Shown: piece after piece, positions 33,254 to 41,366 of the stretch
How the letters are laid out: every line of letters begins with the position of its first letter
How positions within the stretch are numbered: position 1 is the first letter of the stretch
DNA from: Rhodoferax sp.
GTDB lineage: Bacteria > Pseudomonadota > Gammaproteobacteria > Burkholderiales > Burkholderiaceae_C
Assembly: GCA_019449595.1 (NCBI GenBank)
Contig: JAGRPL010000002.1
Location: 1-64,000, forward strand
Length of the DNA stretch: 64,000 nt
Direction of reading: 5' to 3'
Translations under genes and position numbers: made by a program
The notes under the pieces: model-generated
The model's input: the letters and a program-made list of their open reading frames with translations, nothing else
What the model was told of the DNA's origin: nothing
Databases searched by the model: none

Positions 33254-35992
33254 TCAGGCTTCCCAGTTGGCGGCGCTGCGCCAGCGCGCCATCCAGTCGG
33301 GAAAATCCGCCGCGGGCATGGGGCGGGCGATGCCATAACCCTGCGCCATTTCGCAACCCAGCGCCAGCAGGCGCTCACCGTGGGCCGCCGACTCCACGCC
33401 TTCGGCAATCACCTCGCGGCCAAACGCCGTGGCCAGCCCGATAACACCCTTGACGATGGCCAGGTCATCGGGATTGCCCAGCATGTGGCGCACAAAGCTC
33501 TGGTCGATCTTGAGCAGCTCGGCCGGCAAGTGCTTGAGGTAGGTGAGCGAGGAATAGCCGGTGCCGAAATCATCCAGCGCAAAGCGCACCCCCGCGGCGC
33601 GGCAGGCGTGCATGATGTCGGAAACCTCCGCCATGTCTTCCAGCACGCTGGTCTCCAGGATTTCGAGCTCCAGGCTGTGGCGGGGAACTTCCGGGTGGGC
33701 TGCCAGCAACTCGCGCAGGCGTTCCACGAAACCCGTCTGCTGCAACTGGCGTCCCCCGATGTTGACGCTCACAGCCACCCGTTGGCCGGACTGGCTCCAC
33801 TGGCTCATCTGGGCCAGCGCCGTGGCAATCACCCATTCGCCGAGTTCCACGCTGAACGGGTGGTCCTCAATGATGGGCAGGAACGTCGCCGGGGCCAGCA
33901 GCCCCCGCTCCGGGTGCTGCCAGCGGATCAGCGCTTCCGCACCGGTGACTTCGCCGGTCTTCATGTTCACCTTCGGCTGGTAATACAGCACGAACTCACG
34001 CCGCTCCAGCGCCTGGCGGATGTGCTCCAGGCTCTCGCGCTGGATCTTCACCGCCGCATCGTGGGCAACGTCAAACAGGTGGTAGCGGTTGCGGCCCGCC
34101 TGCTTGGCGGCATACATGGCCTGGTCCGCCTGGCGCATCAGCAGGTCGGCATCGACCCCATCCTGGGGATAGAACGTCACGCCCATGCTGGTGGAAACCT
34201 GCATCGTCGCGTCCCCCACCGTCACGGAGGCGGCGGCGGCCTGCAGCAGGCGTTCCAGCACCGGCTCGCAATCCTGCGTGTGCACCAGGTCGGTCAGGAC
34301 GGCCACGAACTCGTCGCCACCGATACGGGCCAGCGTGTCGCCCTCCCGCAGGACGGCCTTCAGGCGCTGGGCCAGCACGATCAGCAGCTCATCCCCGACG
34401 TTGTGGCCGTAGGTGTCGTTCACAGCCTTGAAACCATCCAGATCCAGGAAAACCACCGCCAGCGAATGCTTGCGCCGCTGGCTCTGCACCAGCGCCTGCT
34501 GCAGGCGATCGGCCAATAACCGGCGGTTGGGCAAGCTGGTCAGCACGTCGTAGTGGGCGATGTGATCGAGCTGCTGCGCGTGCTCCTTCATCGAGGTGAT
34601 GTCCGTGAACAGGGCTACGTAGTTCTGGGTCGTTCCATTGGCATCGCGCACCGAACCGATGTTGAGCATCTCCGCATACACCTCGCCATTCTTGCGCCGG
34701 TTCCAGACCTCGCCGTACCAGTGGTCCTTGGTCGTGAGGTCATGCCACATGGCGGCGTAAAACTCCTTGGGCTGCCGGCCGGACTGCAGGATGCGCGGAC
34801 TCTGCCCGATGGCCTCGCTCCGGGCGAACCCAGTAATGCGGCTGAACGTGTCGTTCACCTCGACGATGGTGCCACGGGTATCGGTGATCATGATGGCCTC
34901 GCGGGCGTGGGTGAACACGCTGGCCCAGAGCTGGAGGCGGACTTCCGCCTGCTTGCGCTCGCTGATGTCTCGCGACAAGACCACGAAGCGCGGCCCGTCT
35001 TCCGGACGGTCCTTCTTGCGGGCCACCGACAACTCAAACCACTTGCGCGCCTCACCCCGGGTCACCTCCAGCTGGCGCCCCATGCAATAGCCGTGTTCGT
35101 TGGCCTCCTGCAAGGCGCCCAGCACAATGGCGGCAACCTCCGGCGCGAACACGTCGGACACCCGCTTGCCCAGCAAGGCCTCCGTCGCCACCGTCATCAC
35201 CGCCCCGCGCGGCGACTGGATGGTGTGGTAGCGCCCATCCAGCCCCATCTCGAACAGCACATCGGGAATGGCATGGAGCGTGCTCTGCAAATCGTTCTGC
35301 GCGGCCAGCATGCTTTTGGCCATGCGGTCCAAGGCCCGCGTCAGGTTCCGGATTTCCGGGCTGCCGCGCAGCGTCAGGTTGGTATCCAGATGACCGGCCG
35401 CCATGGCATTGGCCCGGATTTCCAGTTGCTTTAGCGGCGCCAGCCCCGAGCGCAAGACCAGCCAGATGCCCGCAAAGTTCAGCAGGATGGCCAGCAACAG
35501 GAGCGCAAACTGGTCTTGCAGGCGCGCCCAGGACCGGTCCGCCAGCACCTGGCCGGTCAGGGTCAGGGTCAGCTCGCCATACACACGCCCCCCGACCACA
35601 ACCGGCGTGCTGCCCGAAATTTCAGGAAAGCCGAACCAGCGCACAAACCAGCCGGGCGATTGCGGCAGTGGCCGCACGTCCTCGGCATGCACGCGGGCGC
35701 CGGTGACGTCCCGGAATTCCGCCGACAGGATCAGCTGCCCGGGCACGTAGCGGTCCAGCGTCCGCTGCAGGGCGGCAAAGTCCCCGATCACGACCACTTC
35801 GGCCAATGCCGACGGCAAAATGCGCAGTTCCAGGGCCAGCGCAGACTTCAGGTCAGCCCGGACTTGCGCCGCGTCGTGTCGCGCCGCGACCAGCAGCATG
35901 GCCGCTCCGGCCAGAAACAGGACCATCCCGGTGGTGGTCAGCAACCGGGCCATCAGGGGCAGCCGCCCCCACCGCGTGCGCAGGACGGCCAT
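33254..35992 (-). CDS. Membrane HAMP-PAS-PAS-GGDEF-EAL c-di-GMP enzyme
   Basis: A 912-residue bifunctional enzyme. Helix 1 (about 14-36), a periplasmic loop of about 125 residues, helix 2 (about 165-188), HAMP, two PAS domains (about 250-500), GGDEF at 558-562 and EAL at 686-688, both intact (RIGGDEF, GAEALIRW, DDFGTG, VIAEGVE). The start at 35992 lies two bases after the stop of the PhnD-like gene, so the two are coupled and the binding protein likely signals to this periplasmic loop. Its PAS-GGDEF-EAL half is closely related to that of the protein at 52574, which carries the PhnD domain fused in the same chain. Confidence 0.93.
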   Translation of the reverse strand: MAVLRTRWGRLPLMARLLTTTGMVLFLAGAAMLLVAARHDAAQVRADLKSALALELRILPSALAEVVVIGDFAALQRTLDRYVPGQLILSAEFRDVTGARVHAEDVRPLPQSPGWFVRWFGFPEISGSTPVVVGGRVYGELTLTLTGQVLADRSWARLQDQFALLLLAILLNFAGIWLVLRSGLAPLKQLEIRANAMAAGHLDTNLTLRGSPEIRNLTRALDRMAKSMLAAQNDLQSTLHAIPDVLFEMGLDGRYHTIQSPRGAVMTVATEALLGKRVSDVFAPEVAAIVLGALQEANEHGYCMGRQLEVTRGEARKWFELSVARKKDRPEDGPRFVVLSRDISERKQAEVRLQLWASVFTHAREAIMITDTRGTIVEVNDTFSRITGFARSEAIGQSPRILQSGRQPKEFYAAMWHDLTTKDHWYGEVWNRRKNGEVYAEMLNIGSVRDANGTTQNYVALFTDITSMKEHAQQLDHIAHYDVLTSLPNRRLLADRLQQALVQSQRRKHSLAVVFLDLDGFKAVNDTYGHNVGDELLIVLAQRLKAVLREGDTLARIGGDEFVAVLTDLVHTQDCEPVLERLLQAAAASVTVGDATMQVSTSMGVTFYPQDGVDADLLMRQADQAMYAAKQAGRNRYHLFDVAHDAAVKIQRESLEHIRQALERREFVLYYQPKVNMKTGEVTGAEALIRWQHPERGLLAPATFLPIIEDHPFSVELGEWVIATALAQMSQWSQSGQRVAVSVNIGGRQLQQTGFVERLRELLAAHPEVPRHSLELEILETSVLEDMAEVSDIMHACRAAGVRFALDDFGTGYSSLTYLKHLPAELLKIDQSFVRHMLGNPDDLAIVKGVIGLATAFGREVIAEGVESAAHGERLLALGCEMAQGYGIARPMPAADFPDWMARWRSAANWEA

Positions 35993-35994
35993 GC

Positions 35995-36876
35995 TCAGCG
36001 CCCGTCCTTGAGCACGGTGTGCCGGTAGAAATCCCGGTAGCTGCGGTAGTCTGCGGGACTGCTCATGCGGAAACCGTAAGGAGGCTTCTGGCCAATCACG
36101 CGCGCCGTCGCCTCCAGCACCCGCAGGCCCTCGGCATCCGAATCCATGCCGTCTATGGCCTGCCGGACGGCATCTACCACCGCCTTGGGCACGCGGGGAT
36201 GCACCGCAATGGGCAGGTTGAGAAAGGCGGGCGACTCCCACAGCACGCGGTAAGACATGCCTTCCCGTGCAGCAAAGCTCTGCATGAGCTGGCCGTTGAC
36301 GCCGGCGGCCATCACGCGCCCGGCCTTGAGCTGGGCCATGATGCCTTCCTGGTTGCCGCCGTACACCGGCACCACCGCGATGCCCTGGCGCAATAGGGCG
36401 TCCATCGGCACGGCATAGCCTACGAACGCTTCCCGCGACGGGAAGCCCACCGGTTGGCCACGCAACGCGTGCAAGGTCTGGATGGGGGAGTTTTCCAGGG
36501 TGACGATCTGTCCGGTAATGGCGTCGTCGTTGGGGCGCAAGATCACCTGGTAGTTGGCCTGCGCCATCCGGGGCTGGAAGAGGGCATTGGAATAGACGAA
36601 GTCGTACGCGCCCTGCGCCGTGGCCGCATTGGACTCCGGCGCGCTGCGGGCCACTTTGAGCTCCAGAACCACCCCGGTTTTGCTCCGCACGTAATCAAAG
36701 ATCGGGTTCCAGTATCGGGCCGTGAGCACCGCATTGCGCTGGGACAGCACACCGAAAGTCCAGGCGTCGGCGGCCTGCGCCGCAAGGGGAGACAAACCGC
36801 TGGCGAGAACCGCCAGCAGCAGTGCCCGCGGCCCGGCCCGCACGGCCAGTCGCAGCGCACAAATAACACGTTTCAT
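35995..36876 (-). CDS. PhnD-like phosphate/phosphonate-type periplasmic binding protein
   Basis: A 293-residue secreted protein (signal peptide ending AAQAAD) of the PhnD family: WTFGVLSQRNAVLTARYWNP, PVGFPSREAFVGY, and YRSYRDFYRH at the end. No ABC permease or ATPase is nearby. Instead it precedes the GGDEF-EAL gene by two bases, so I infer it is a sensor subunit rather than part of a transporter. The ATG at 36876 gives a good signal peptide; a start at 36897 is also open. Ligand unknown. Confidence 0.88.
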   Translation of the reverse strand: MKRVICALRLAVRAGPRALLLAVLASGLSPLAAQAADAWTFGVLSQRNAVLTARYWNPIFDYVRSKTGVVLELKVARSAPESNAATAQGAYDFVYSNALFQPRMAQANYQVILRPNDDAITGQIVTLENSPIQTLHALRGQPVGFPSREAFVGYAVPMDALLRQGIAVVPVYGGNQEGIMAQLKAGRVMAAGVNGQLMQSFAAREGMSYRVLWESPAFLNLPIAVHPRVPKAVVDAVRQAIDGMDSDAEGLRVLEATARVIGQKPPYGFRMSSPADYRSYRDFYRHTVLKDGR

Positions 36877-36918
36877 TGACCCGATTTTACGCGCCATGGA
36901 TATGGCGCTCCGTCCGGC

Positions 36919-38196
36919 CTAAGCGTTCCCGACAAAAACCGTCAGTACGCCGGTGTAGCCATACAGATGCCGGTGAGCAATCTCACCCCCGGCAAAGAAC
37001 CCCACCAGGGGCACATCGCCCAGAACCCGGCGCACCAGTTGCAGCTCCGCGCTGGGGCCGCCGAAATGGGGGCCACCGCGACCGGTGCAACTCACATACA
37101 CCGCACCGGCAATGCGCTGTGTCGACTCCGCTGCCCACTCCGGGGGTTCCAGCTCGTCACGGATTTCTGCACAGATGCGGGTCAGGTCGGCCCGGGCCGC
37201 CTGCACATTGCGCTGGCAAAACACCAGTTGCGCCCCCGCCTCCACGTGATCGGCCACGGCAATGCCACGGCGGGCGGGATCAAGCCCGATGATGTGGCGC
37301 ACCACCACATCGTCCCCGAAGTTGCCCGTCTGGCGCACCGCCACCGGGTGCGCGGCCACCGTGGCAACCGCCTGTGGGGCCTTGCCCCCCGCATCCCCGC
37401 CACCCGTGGCCTGCGGTGGCCGCACCAGACCCACCAGCGTGGCGCGCACCACGTCCAGGGCTTGCTGCGGCGCCTCCAGCGAAATGGCAAGGTCCTGCAG
37501 CATCACGTCCAGCGCCGGCCGCCCATCGAGGGACAGCACCACGTTGCGGTCCGCTGCACTGACGGTGCGCGCCGGGGCAACCGGCATGCACCCCTGGGTC
37601 ACGCGCGAAACCAGCCCCACCTCCGGCCCAAAGGCCACACCGCTGAGGCCGCCACTGAAGACGCCGCCGGCCGCACCGTGGCCCTTGATGTTGCCGTCGC
37701 CCCCCACGGCGAACTGCAGGCCCTGCGTGCGGCTGCTGGAGACGCCTCCAAACAGGTAGCCCGACTCGGTGCGGGCCGCCAACTCTGCAACCAGCTCCCC
37801 CAGGTCCGCCGTATCGGCGTCCGCATGCACCAGGGCGGTATGGGCCTCAAAACCCAGCCCCAGCGGGGCAACGCCGGAAAACACGCGGTACTGGTCACTG
37901 GGCAGCTCCAACAGCATGACGGCCATGGCCGGCTCGTCCCAGTACTCCACATTGTTGGACACGATGCCCACCCCCACGGTGCCCGACCAATCGGTCACCA
38001 GGGGCAACTCGGACTCCAGGTACTCCAGGATGTCGCGGGCCGCATCGGCATAGTGGTCGGTCAGGTACAGCAAAGCCAGTGTGGGAGTCTCGGCATACCC
38101 CGGCAAGGCCATCTGGGCCCGCAGCTGCGCCAGCACCAGGGCGGCGGCCATGGGCCACTGCGGATGCGTGGCATGTGCGTAAGGAAAGCGCTTCAT
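36919..38196 (-). CDS. FIST-domain sensor protein
   Basis: A 425-residue protein with FIST_N (about 15-215, including GYLFGGVSSSRTQGLQFAVGG) and FIST_C (about 235-400, ending GFFAGGEIAHRHLYGYTGVL). FIST domains are predicted to bind small ligands such as amino acids and are often fused to or near signalling proteins. Here it stands alone, between the PhnD/c-di-GMP pair and PhaM. No membrane segment or output domain is visible, so its partner is unknown. Start at the ATG at 38196. Confidence 0.9.
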   Translation of the reverse strand: MKRFPYAHATHPQWPMAAALVLAQLRAQMALPGYAETPTLALLYLTDHYADAARDILEYLESELPLVTDWSGTVGVGIVSNNVEYWDEPAMAVMLLELPSDQYRVFSGVAPLGLGFEAHTALVHADADTADLGELVAELAARTESGYLFGGVSSSRTQGLQFAVGGDGNIKGHGAAGGVFSGGLSGVAFGPEVGLVSRVTQGCMPVAPARTVSAADRNVVLSLDGRPALDVMLQDLAISLEAPQQALDVVRATLVGLVRPPQATGGGDAGGKAPQAVATVAAHPVAVRQTGNFGDDVVVRHIIGLDPARRGIAVADHVEAGAQLVFCQRNVQAARADLTRICAEIRDELEPPEWAAESTQRIAGAVYVSCTGRGGPHFGGPSAELQLVRRVLGDVPLVGFFAGGEIAHRHLYGYTGVLTVFVGNA

Positions 38197-38227
38197 TCCG
38201 CCACCGCCTGCAATCCGGCCCTGGGGC

Positions 38228-38920
38228 CTAACGGCTGCGCGGGGTCTTGCGGGCCGCCGGCTTGGTGGCAGCCGCACGCCGTTTGGTCACGGCCTTCTTG
38301 CCCGCGGCCGAAGCCGATTTCAACGCCTCCTTGGCCAGCCCGGTTGCCATGTTCCGGGTGACGTCCATGGCGGTCTTGGTGCCCGCTTCTTTCAATGCAC
38401 CGGCGGCGATCTGCTGGAATTGCTGGGTCAGTGCGCCCCACAACTGCAGGGGATCCACCAGCGCGCTGCCCGTGGCGGCGGCTTTTCCACCCTTGCCCAC
38501 CTTGGCCGCTACCCGGGCGCCACCCGTAGCCACGTCCGAGAGGGTCTTGGCCGTGGACGCCGCCCGCTCGGTGACACGCTGCACCCCCGATTGCACCGAT
38601 TCGGCCGCCTTCAGCTTCAGGGCATTGGCCACGTCACCAATGTTGAAATTCATGCCTTTGAGGGTGGCCAGCGTCATCTTCTGCACCTCCAGCGCCTGGA
38701 TGGTGGCACCCAGGGCGCGCGAGTTCTGCTCCAGCCAGAAATGCACCGCCTTGAGTTCTTCAATGCGTTTTTCGAGCTCCTCCACGCTCAACGTGGGAGC
38801 AACCCAGTTGCCGAGGTTGGGCATTTGCGGAATATTGCTGGTGGCCCCTTTGGCCAGGTTCTGCAAAAAATCGAAGCCCGGCACAAATTTTCCGAATCCG
38901 GTAGTGTCTGCGTCACTCAT
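38228..38920 (-). CDS. phaM: PHA granule-associated protein PhaM
   Basis: A 230-residue protein matching PhaM of Cupriavidus: the conserved core (PNLGNWVAPTLSVEELEKRI, SALVDPLQLWGALTQQFQQI) and a lysine/alanine-rich C-terminal tail (KRRAAATKPAARKTPRSR). PhaM activates PHA synthase and ties polyhydroxybutyrate granules to the nucleoid through its basic tail. No pha synthesis genes are adjacent. Indicates a PHB-forming betaproteobacterium. Start at ATG 38920 rather than 38944. Confidence 0.9.
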   Translation of the reverse strand: MSDADTTGFGKFVPGFDFLQNLAKGATSNIPQMPNLGNWVAPTLSVEELEKRIEELKAVHFWLEQNSRALGATIQALEVQKMTLATLKGMNFNIGDVANALKLKAAESVQSGVQRVTERAASTAKTLSDVATGGARVAAKVGKGGKAAATGSALVDPLQLWGALTQQFQQIAAGALKEAGTKTAMDVTRNMATGLAKEALKSASAAGKKAVTKRRAAATKPAARKTPRSR

Positions 38921-39013
38921 GCTCGCTCCCGTGGAGGTGGTCAACTCTGAACAGTTGGCAGCTTACTCCAACGCCAGACATCTGGCCACCGCCGTCCCCG
39001 CTGCACGGGCCGT

Positions 39014-39802
39014 CTACGGCACGGTGCGCGGCACGCCCCCCCGCGCCTGCAAGCTGGCCAGTTGCGTCAGCGCCGCGTGGTCCAGGATGCGCACGTGGCG
39101 CCGCCTGATTTCCAGGATGCCATCGGCCACCAGCTGGGACAATATGCGGCTGACGGTCTCGTACTTGAGGCACACGAAATTGCTCAGGTCCATGCGTGTC
39201 ATCCGCAGGTCCAGCTCGGTGGCGGGGAACCCGCGTGCGTGCAGACGCTGCGCGAGGTTGATCAGGACGCTGGCCAGCCGCTTGTCGCCACGGATGCTGC
39301 TGAGCAGCAGCATGGCGTTGCTCTTGACCACGATGTCCTGGCTCAGCACCCGGTGCAGATGGCGCTGCAGGACGTCCATCTCGCGGGCCAGCGCCTCCAG
39401 GCGCACAAACGGCAGCGCACAAACTTCGGAATCCTCCAGCGCCACGGCGGCACAGCTGTGCTGGTCCCGCTCGATCCCGTCCAGCCCGACGAACTCACCC
39501 GTCATCTGGAAGCCCGTGATCTGCTCGCGCCCGTCGCTGGAAATGACCACCGTCTTGAAAAACCCCGACTGGATGGCATAGACGTTCTGAAAGCGCTCGC
39601 CCTGGTGGATCAGCACCTCCCCCTGCTTGACGGTTCGGCGCGCCAGAACCGCGCGGCCCACACGCTCCAGCGCGCCAGGGTCGAGGTCACTCGGCCAGCA
39701 CAGTCCCCGGGACTTGCACTGCGCACAGGGCGTATCTGCCGCACCCGTTGCATCCACATCCTGCCGGGCCGGGAGGTCCAATAAAAGTACTTCTTCCTGC
39801 AT
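39014..39802 (-). CDS. fnr: FNR-type oxygen-responsive Crp/Fnr regulator
   Basis: A 262-residue Crp/Fnr protein. N-terminal cluster cysteines C26, C29, C35 (CAQCKSRGLC) and C117 (QHSCAAV) match the four [4Fe-4S] ligands of E. coli FNR in spacing. The C-terminal HTH recognition helix is CLKYETVSRILSQL, with the E--SR pattern that reads TTGAT half-sites. The ATG at 39802 with GGAGAGAGAA upstream is chosen over a TTG at 39817. Two FNR-like boxes occur in this window (48287, 56573), likely targets. Equivalent to betaproteobacterial Btr/Anr. Confidence 0.93.
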   Translation of the reverse strand: MQEEVLLLDLPARQDVDATGAADTPCAQCKSRGLCWPSDLDPGALERVGRAVLARRTVKQGEVLIHQGERFQNVYAIQSGFFKTVVISSDGREQITGFQMTGEFVGLDGIERDQHSCAAVALEDSEVCALPFVRLEALAREMDVLQRHLHRVLSQDIVVKSNAMLLLSSIRGDKRLASVLINLAQRLHARGFPATELDLRMTRMDLSNFVCLKYETVSRILSQLVADGILEIRRRHVRILDHAALTQLASLQARGGVPRTVP

Positions 39803-39895
39803 TTCTCTCTCCGTCAAAAATCCTGTTCAGCGGCCCCAACGGGCCAAGGGCGCGAACCGCCACACGGGCCGGAACGCGCACTCCATGTACAAGGC

Positions 39896-40282
39896 TCAGA
39901 CGAAAAGCGGGGGTCCCCGCGCCGGTGGCGCCAGGGCCGGCGTGCCGCAGTGGCCCCGATCCGGGCCGTCCGGGCACGGCTGCTGCCGGCCCGCATCCAG
40001 AAAGGAAAAAAGGGGTGGCGGCGGTGGCGGTGCCGCCCGCTCCAGCCCCTGCAGACAGAACGGGCAGTGGTCCAGGAACTGGGCCGGCTCCTGCCGGGCA
40101 GGTGCCTCGACGGCCACGGTGCGCGGTCCGCTGGAGGTGCAGATTTCAATCCAGGAAGCGCGGTGCCCGTGCGCCACGGCGTGCGACACCGTGGGAACCA
40201 GCGCGCTCAGGGAACCGACCCACACGGCCAGCCACACCACCCAGGGGCGGTGCAGCAATGCGTGGAATCGGGTGGCTGTCAT
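39896..40282 (-). CDS. DUF2946 family protein (downstream copy)
   Basis: A 128-residue secreted or membrane-anchored protein: N-terminal hydrophobic helix (about 13-33), then HCPFCLQ, the cysteine motif of DUF2946, and a poly-proline stretch. Family members are found beside copper-responsive genes. It is the last gene of the copper cluster, 20 bases after the PCu(A)C gene. Function unknown; the two-cysteine/histidine motif fits metal contact. Confidence 0.82.
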   Translation of the reverse strand: MTATRFHALLHRPWVVWLAVWVGSLSALVPTVSHAVAHGHRASWIEICTSSGPRTVAVEAPARQEPAQFLDHCPFCLQGLERAAPPPPPPLFSFLDAGRQQPCPDGPDRGHCGTPALAPPARGPPLFV

Positions 40283-40302
40283 GACCTGCGAAAGGCGCCG
40301 GC

Positions 40303-40779
40303 TCAGGGCTTGCCGTGCATGCCGTGACCCATGTCCGCGGCGTTGGCCGGAGCCGCTGCCGACACCGGTACCTTGAGTTCGCTGCGGGTCTCCACACCCT
40401 TGGCGTCCTTGAACACCAGGGTCATGGGGATGGTGGTGTCCTTCTGCAGGGCCACCTTCAGGTCCATCAGCATCACGTGGTAGCCGCCGGGCTTGAGCTC
40501 CACGGCCTTGCCCACAGGCAAGTCCAGCCCACCTTGCACGGCGCGCATTTTCATGACGCCACCGTCCATCTTCATCTCATGCACCTCCGCCACGCCTGCA
40601 ACGGGGCTGGAGACGGCCACCAGTTTGCTGCCTTCCTTGGCTGTGAGTTTCATGAAGGCGCCGGTGGCCGTCTGGCCTTGGACGGTGGCGCGGGCCCAGG
40701 CGTCCTTGATGTCCACGGTCTGGGCATACAGGGTGCCGGCAGACAGCGCGAGGATGGCAGCGATAGTTTTGAGTTTCAT
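40303..40779 (-). CDS. Periplasmic copper chaperone PCu(A)C
   Basis: A 158-residue secreted chaperone. Signal peptide MKLKTIAAILALSAGTLYA, then the PCu(A)C fold with the Cu(I) motif H-x(M)...: HEMKMDGGVMKMR and YHVMLMDLK, giving the two His and two Met ligands. A C-terminal MGHGMHG adds more possible copper sites. Such proteins supply Cu(I) to cytochrome oxidase. Placed between YcnI and a DUF2946 protein. Confidence 0.94.
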   Translation of the reverse strand: MKLKTIAAILALSAGTLYAQTVDIKDAWARATVQGQTATGAFMKLTAKEGSKLVAVSSPVAGVAEVHEMKMDGGVMKMRAVQGGLDLPVGKAVELKPGGYHVMLMDLKVALQKDTTIPMTLVFKDAKGVETRSELKVPVSAAAPANAADMGHGMHGKP

Positions 40780-40805
40780 GGGTCTTCCTTGGTTAAAAAA
40801 TGGTT

Positions 40806-41351
40806 TCAGTGCGCATGCTCGCCAGCGGCCTGGATGTCGAGCACCTCCAACAGCGCTGCCGGCGATTTAAGACCTTTGGTGGAGTTGCCCGAAGCCGGCA
40901 CATCCACCCAGGCGTTGACGCCCTTCTCGCAGCTTTGCACCACCGGGAACCAGATCGGTCCGGGTTTGGCCGGTGTGGTGCCCCGCAGCACGAATTCATC
41001 GTAATAGGCCGCCGGCAGGGCATGCTCGGGGCCATTGGCGGTCCAGGTAATTTCCAGCACCCCTTCGGTATAGGTCTTGCCGTGGCTCTCGTAGGGGGCG
41101 GCCAGCTTGCCGATTTTGGTGACCACCGTCCAGCCCGGCTTGGGCATGGGCTGAGCGCCATTGAAACCGGCAGGAATGGTGACCCGCAGGCCCGTGGTGG
41201 CAGAGTTGTCACAGCCATGCCCCACGCGCAGCACCGCGCGGTAGCTGGTGCCGGCCGCGGCGGCGCCATCCTGCAGCACAACATGGGAAAAAGAGGCGCC
41301 AGCCGCCATGGACAGTGCGCAGGCAGCTATGGATTTGATAGTGAATTTCAT
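40806..41351 (-). CDS. YcnI-family copper-binding protein (DUF1775)
   Basis: A 181-residue secreted protein. The signal peptide (MKFTIKSIAACALSMAAGASFS) would be cut before HVVLQDG, leaving an N-terminal histidine, the copper ligand in YcnI proteins. The beta-sandwich includes YRAVLRVGHGCDNSATTGLRV and ALPAAYYDEFVLRGT. Part of the signal peptide (residues about 4-15) is encoded by a copy of the 35-bp dispersed repeat. Likely delivers periplasmic copper together with PCu(A)C. Confidence 0.92.
   Translation of the reverse strand: MKFTIKSIAACALSMAAGASFSHVVLQDGAAAAGTSYRAVLRVGHGCDNSATTGLRVTIPAGFNGAQPMPKPGWTVVTKIGKLAAPYESHGKTYTEGVLEITWTANGPEHALPAAYYDEFVLRGTTPAKPGPIWFPVVQSCEKGVNAWVDVPASGNSTKGLKSPAALLEVLDIQAAGEHAH
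41308..41342 (-). repeat. 35-bp dispersed repeat, copy in the ycnI signal-peptide region
   Basis: On the minus strand ACTATCAAATCCATAGCTGC then CTGCGCACTGTCC. TAGCTGCCTGCGCA is identical to 14 bases in yggS (61361-61374), and it is read in the same frame (TIKSIAACALS). Confidence 0.75.
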
Positions 41352-41366
41352 GGAAACGTCCTTGGG

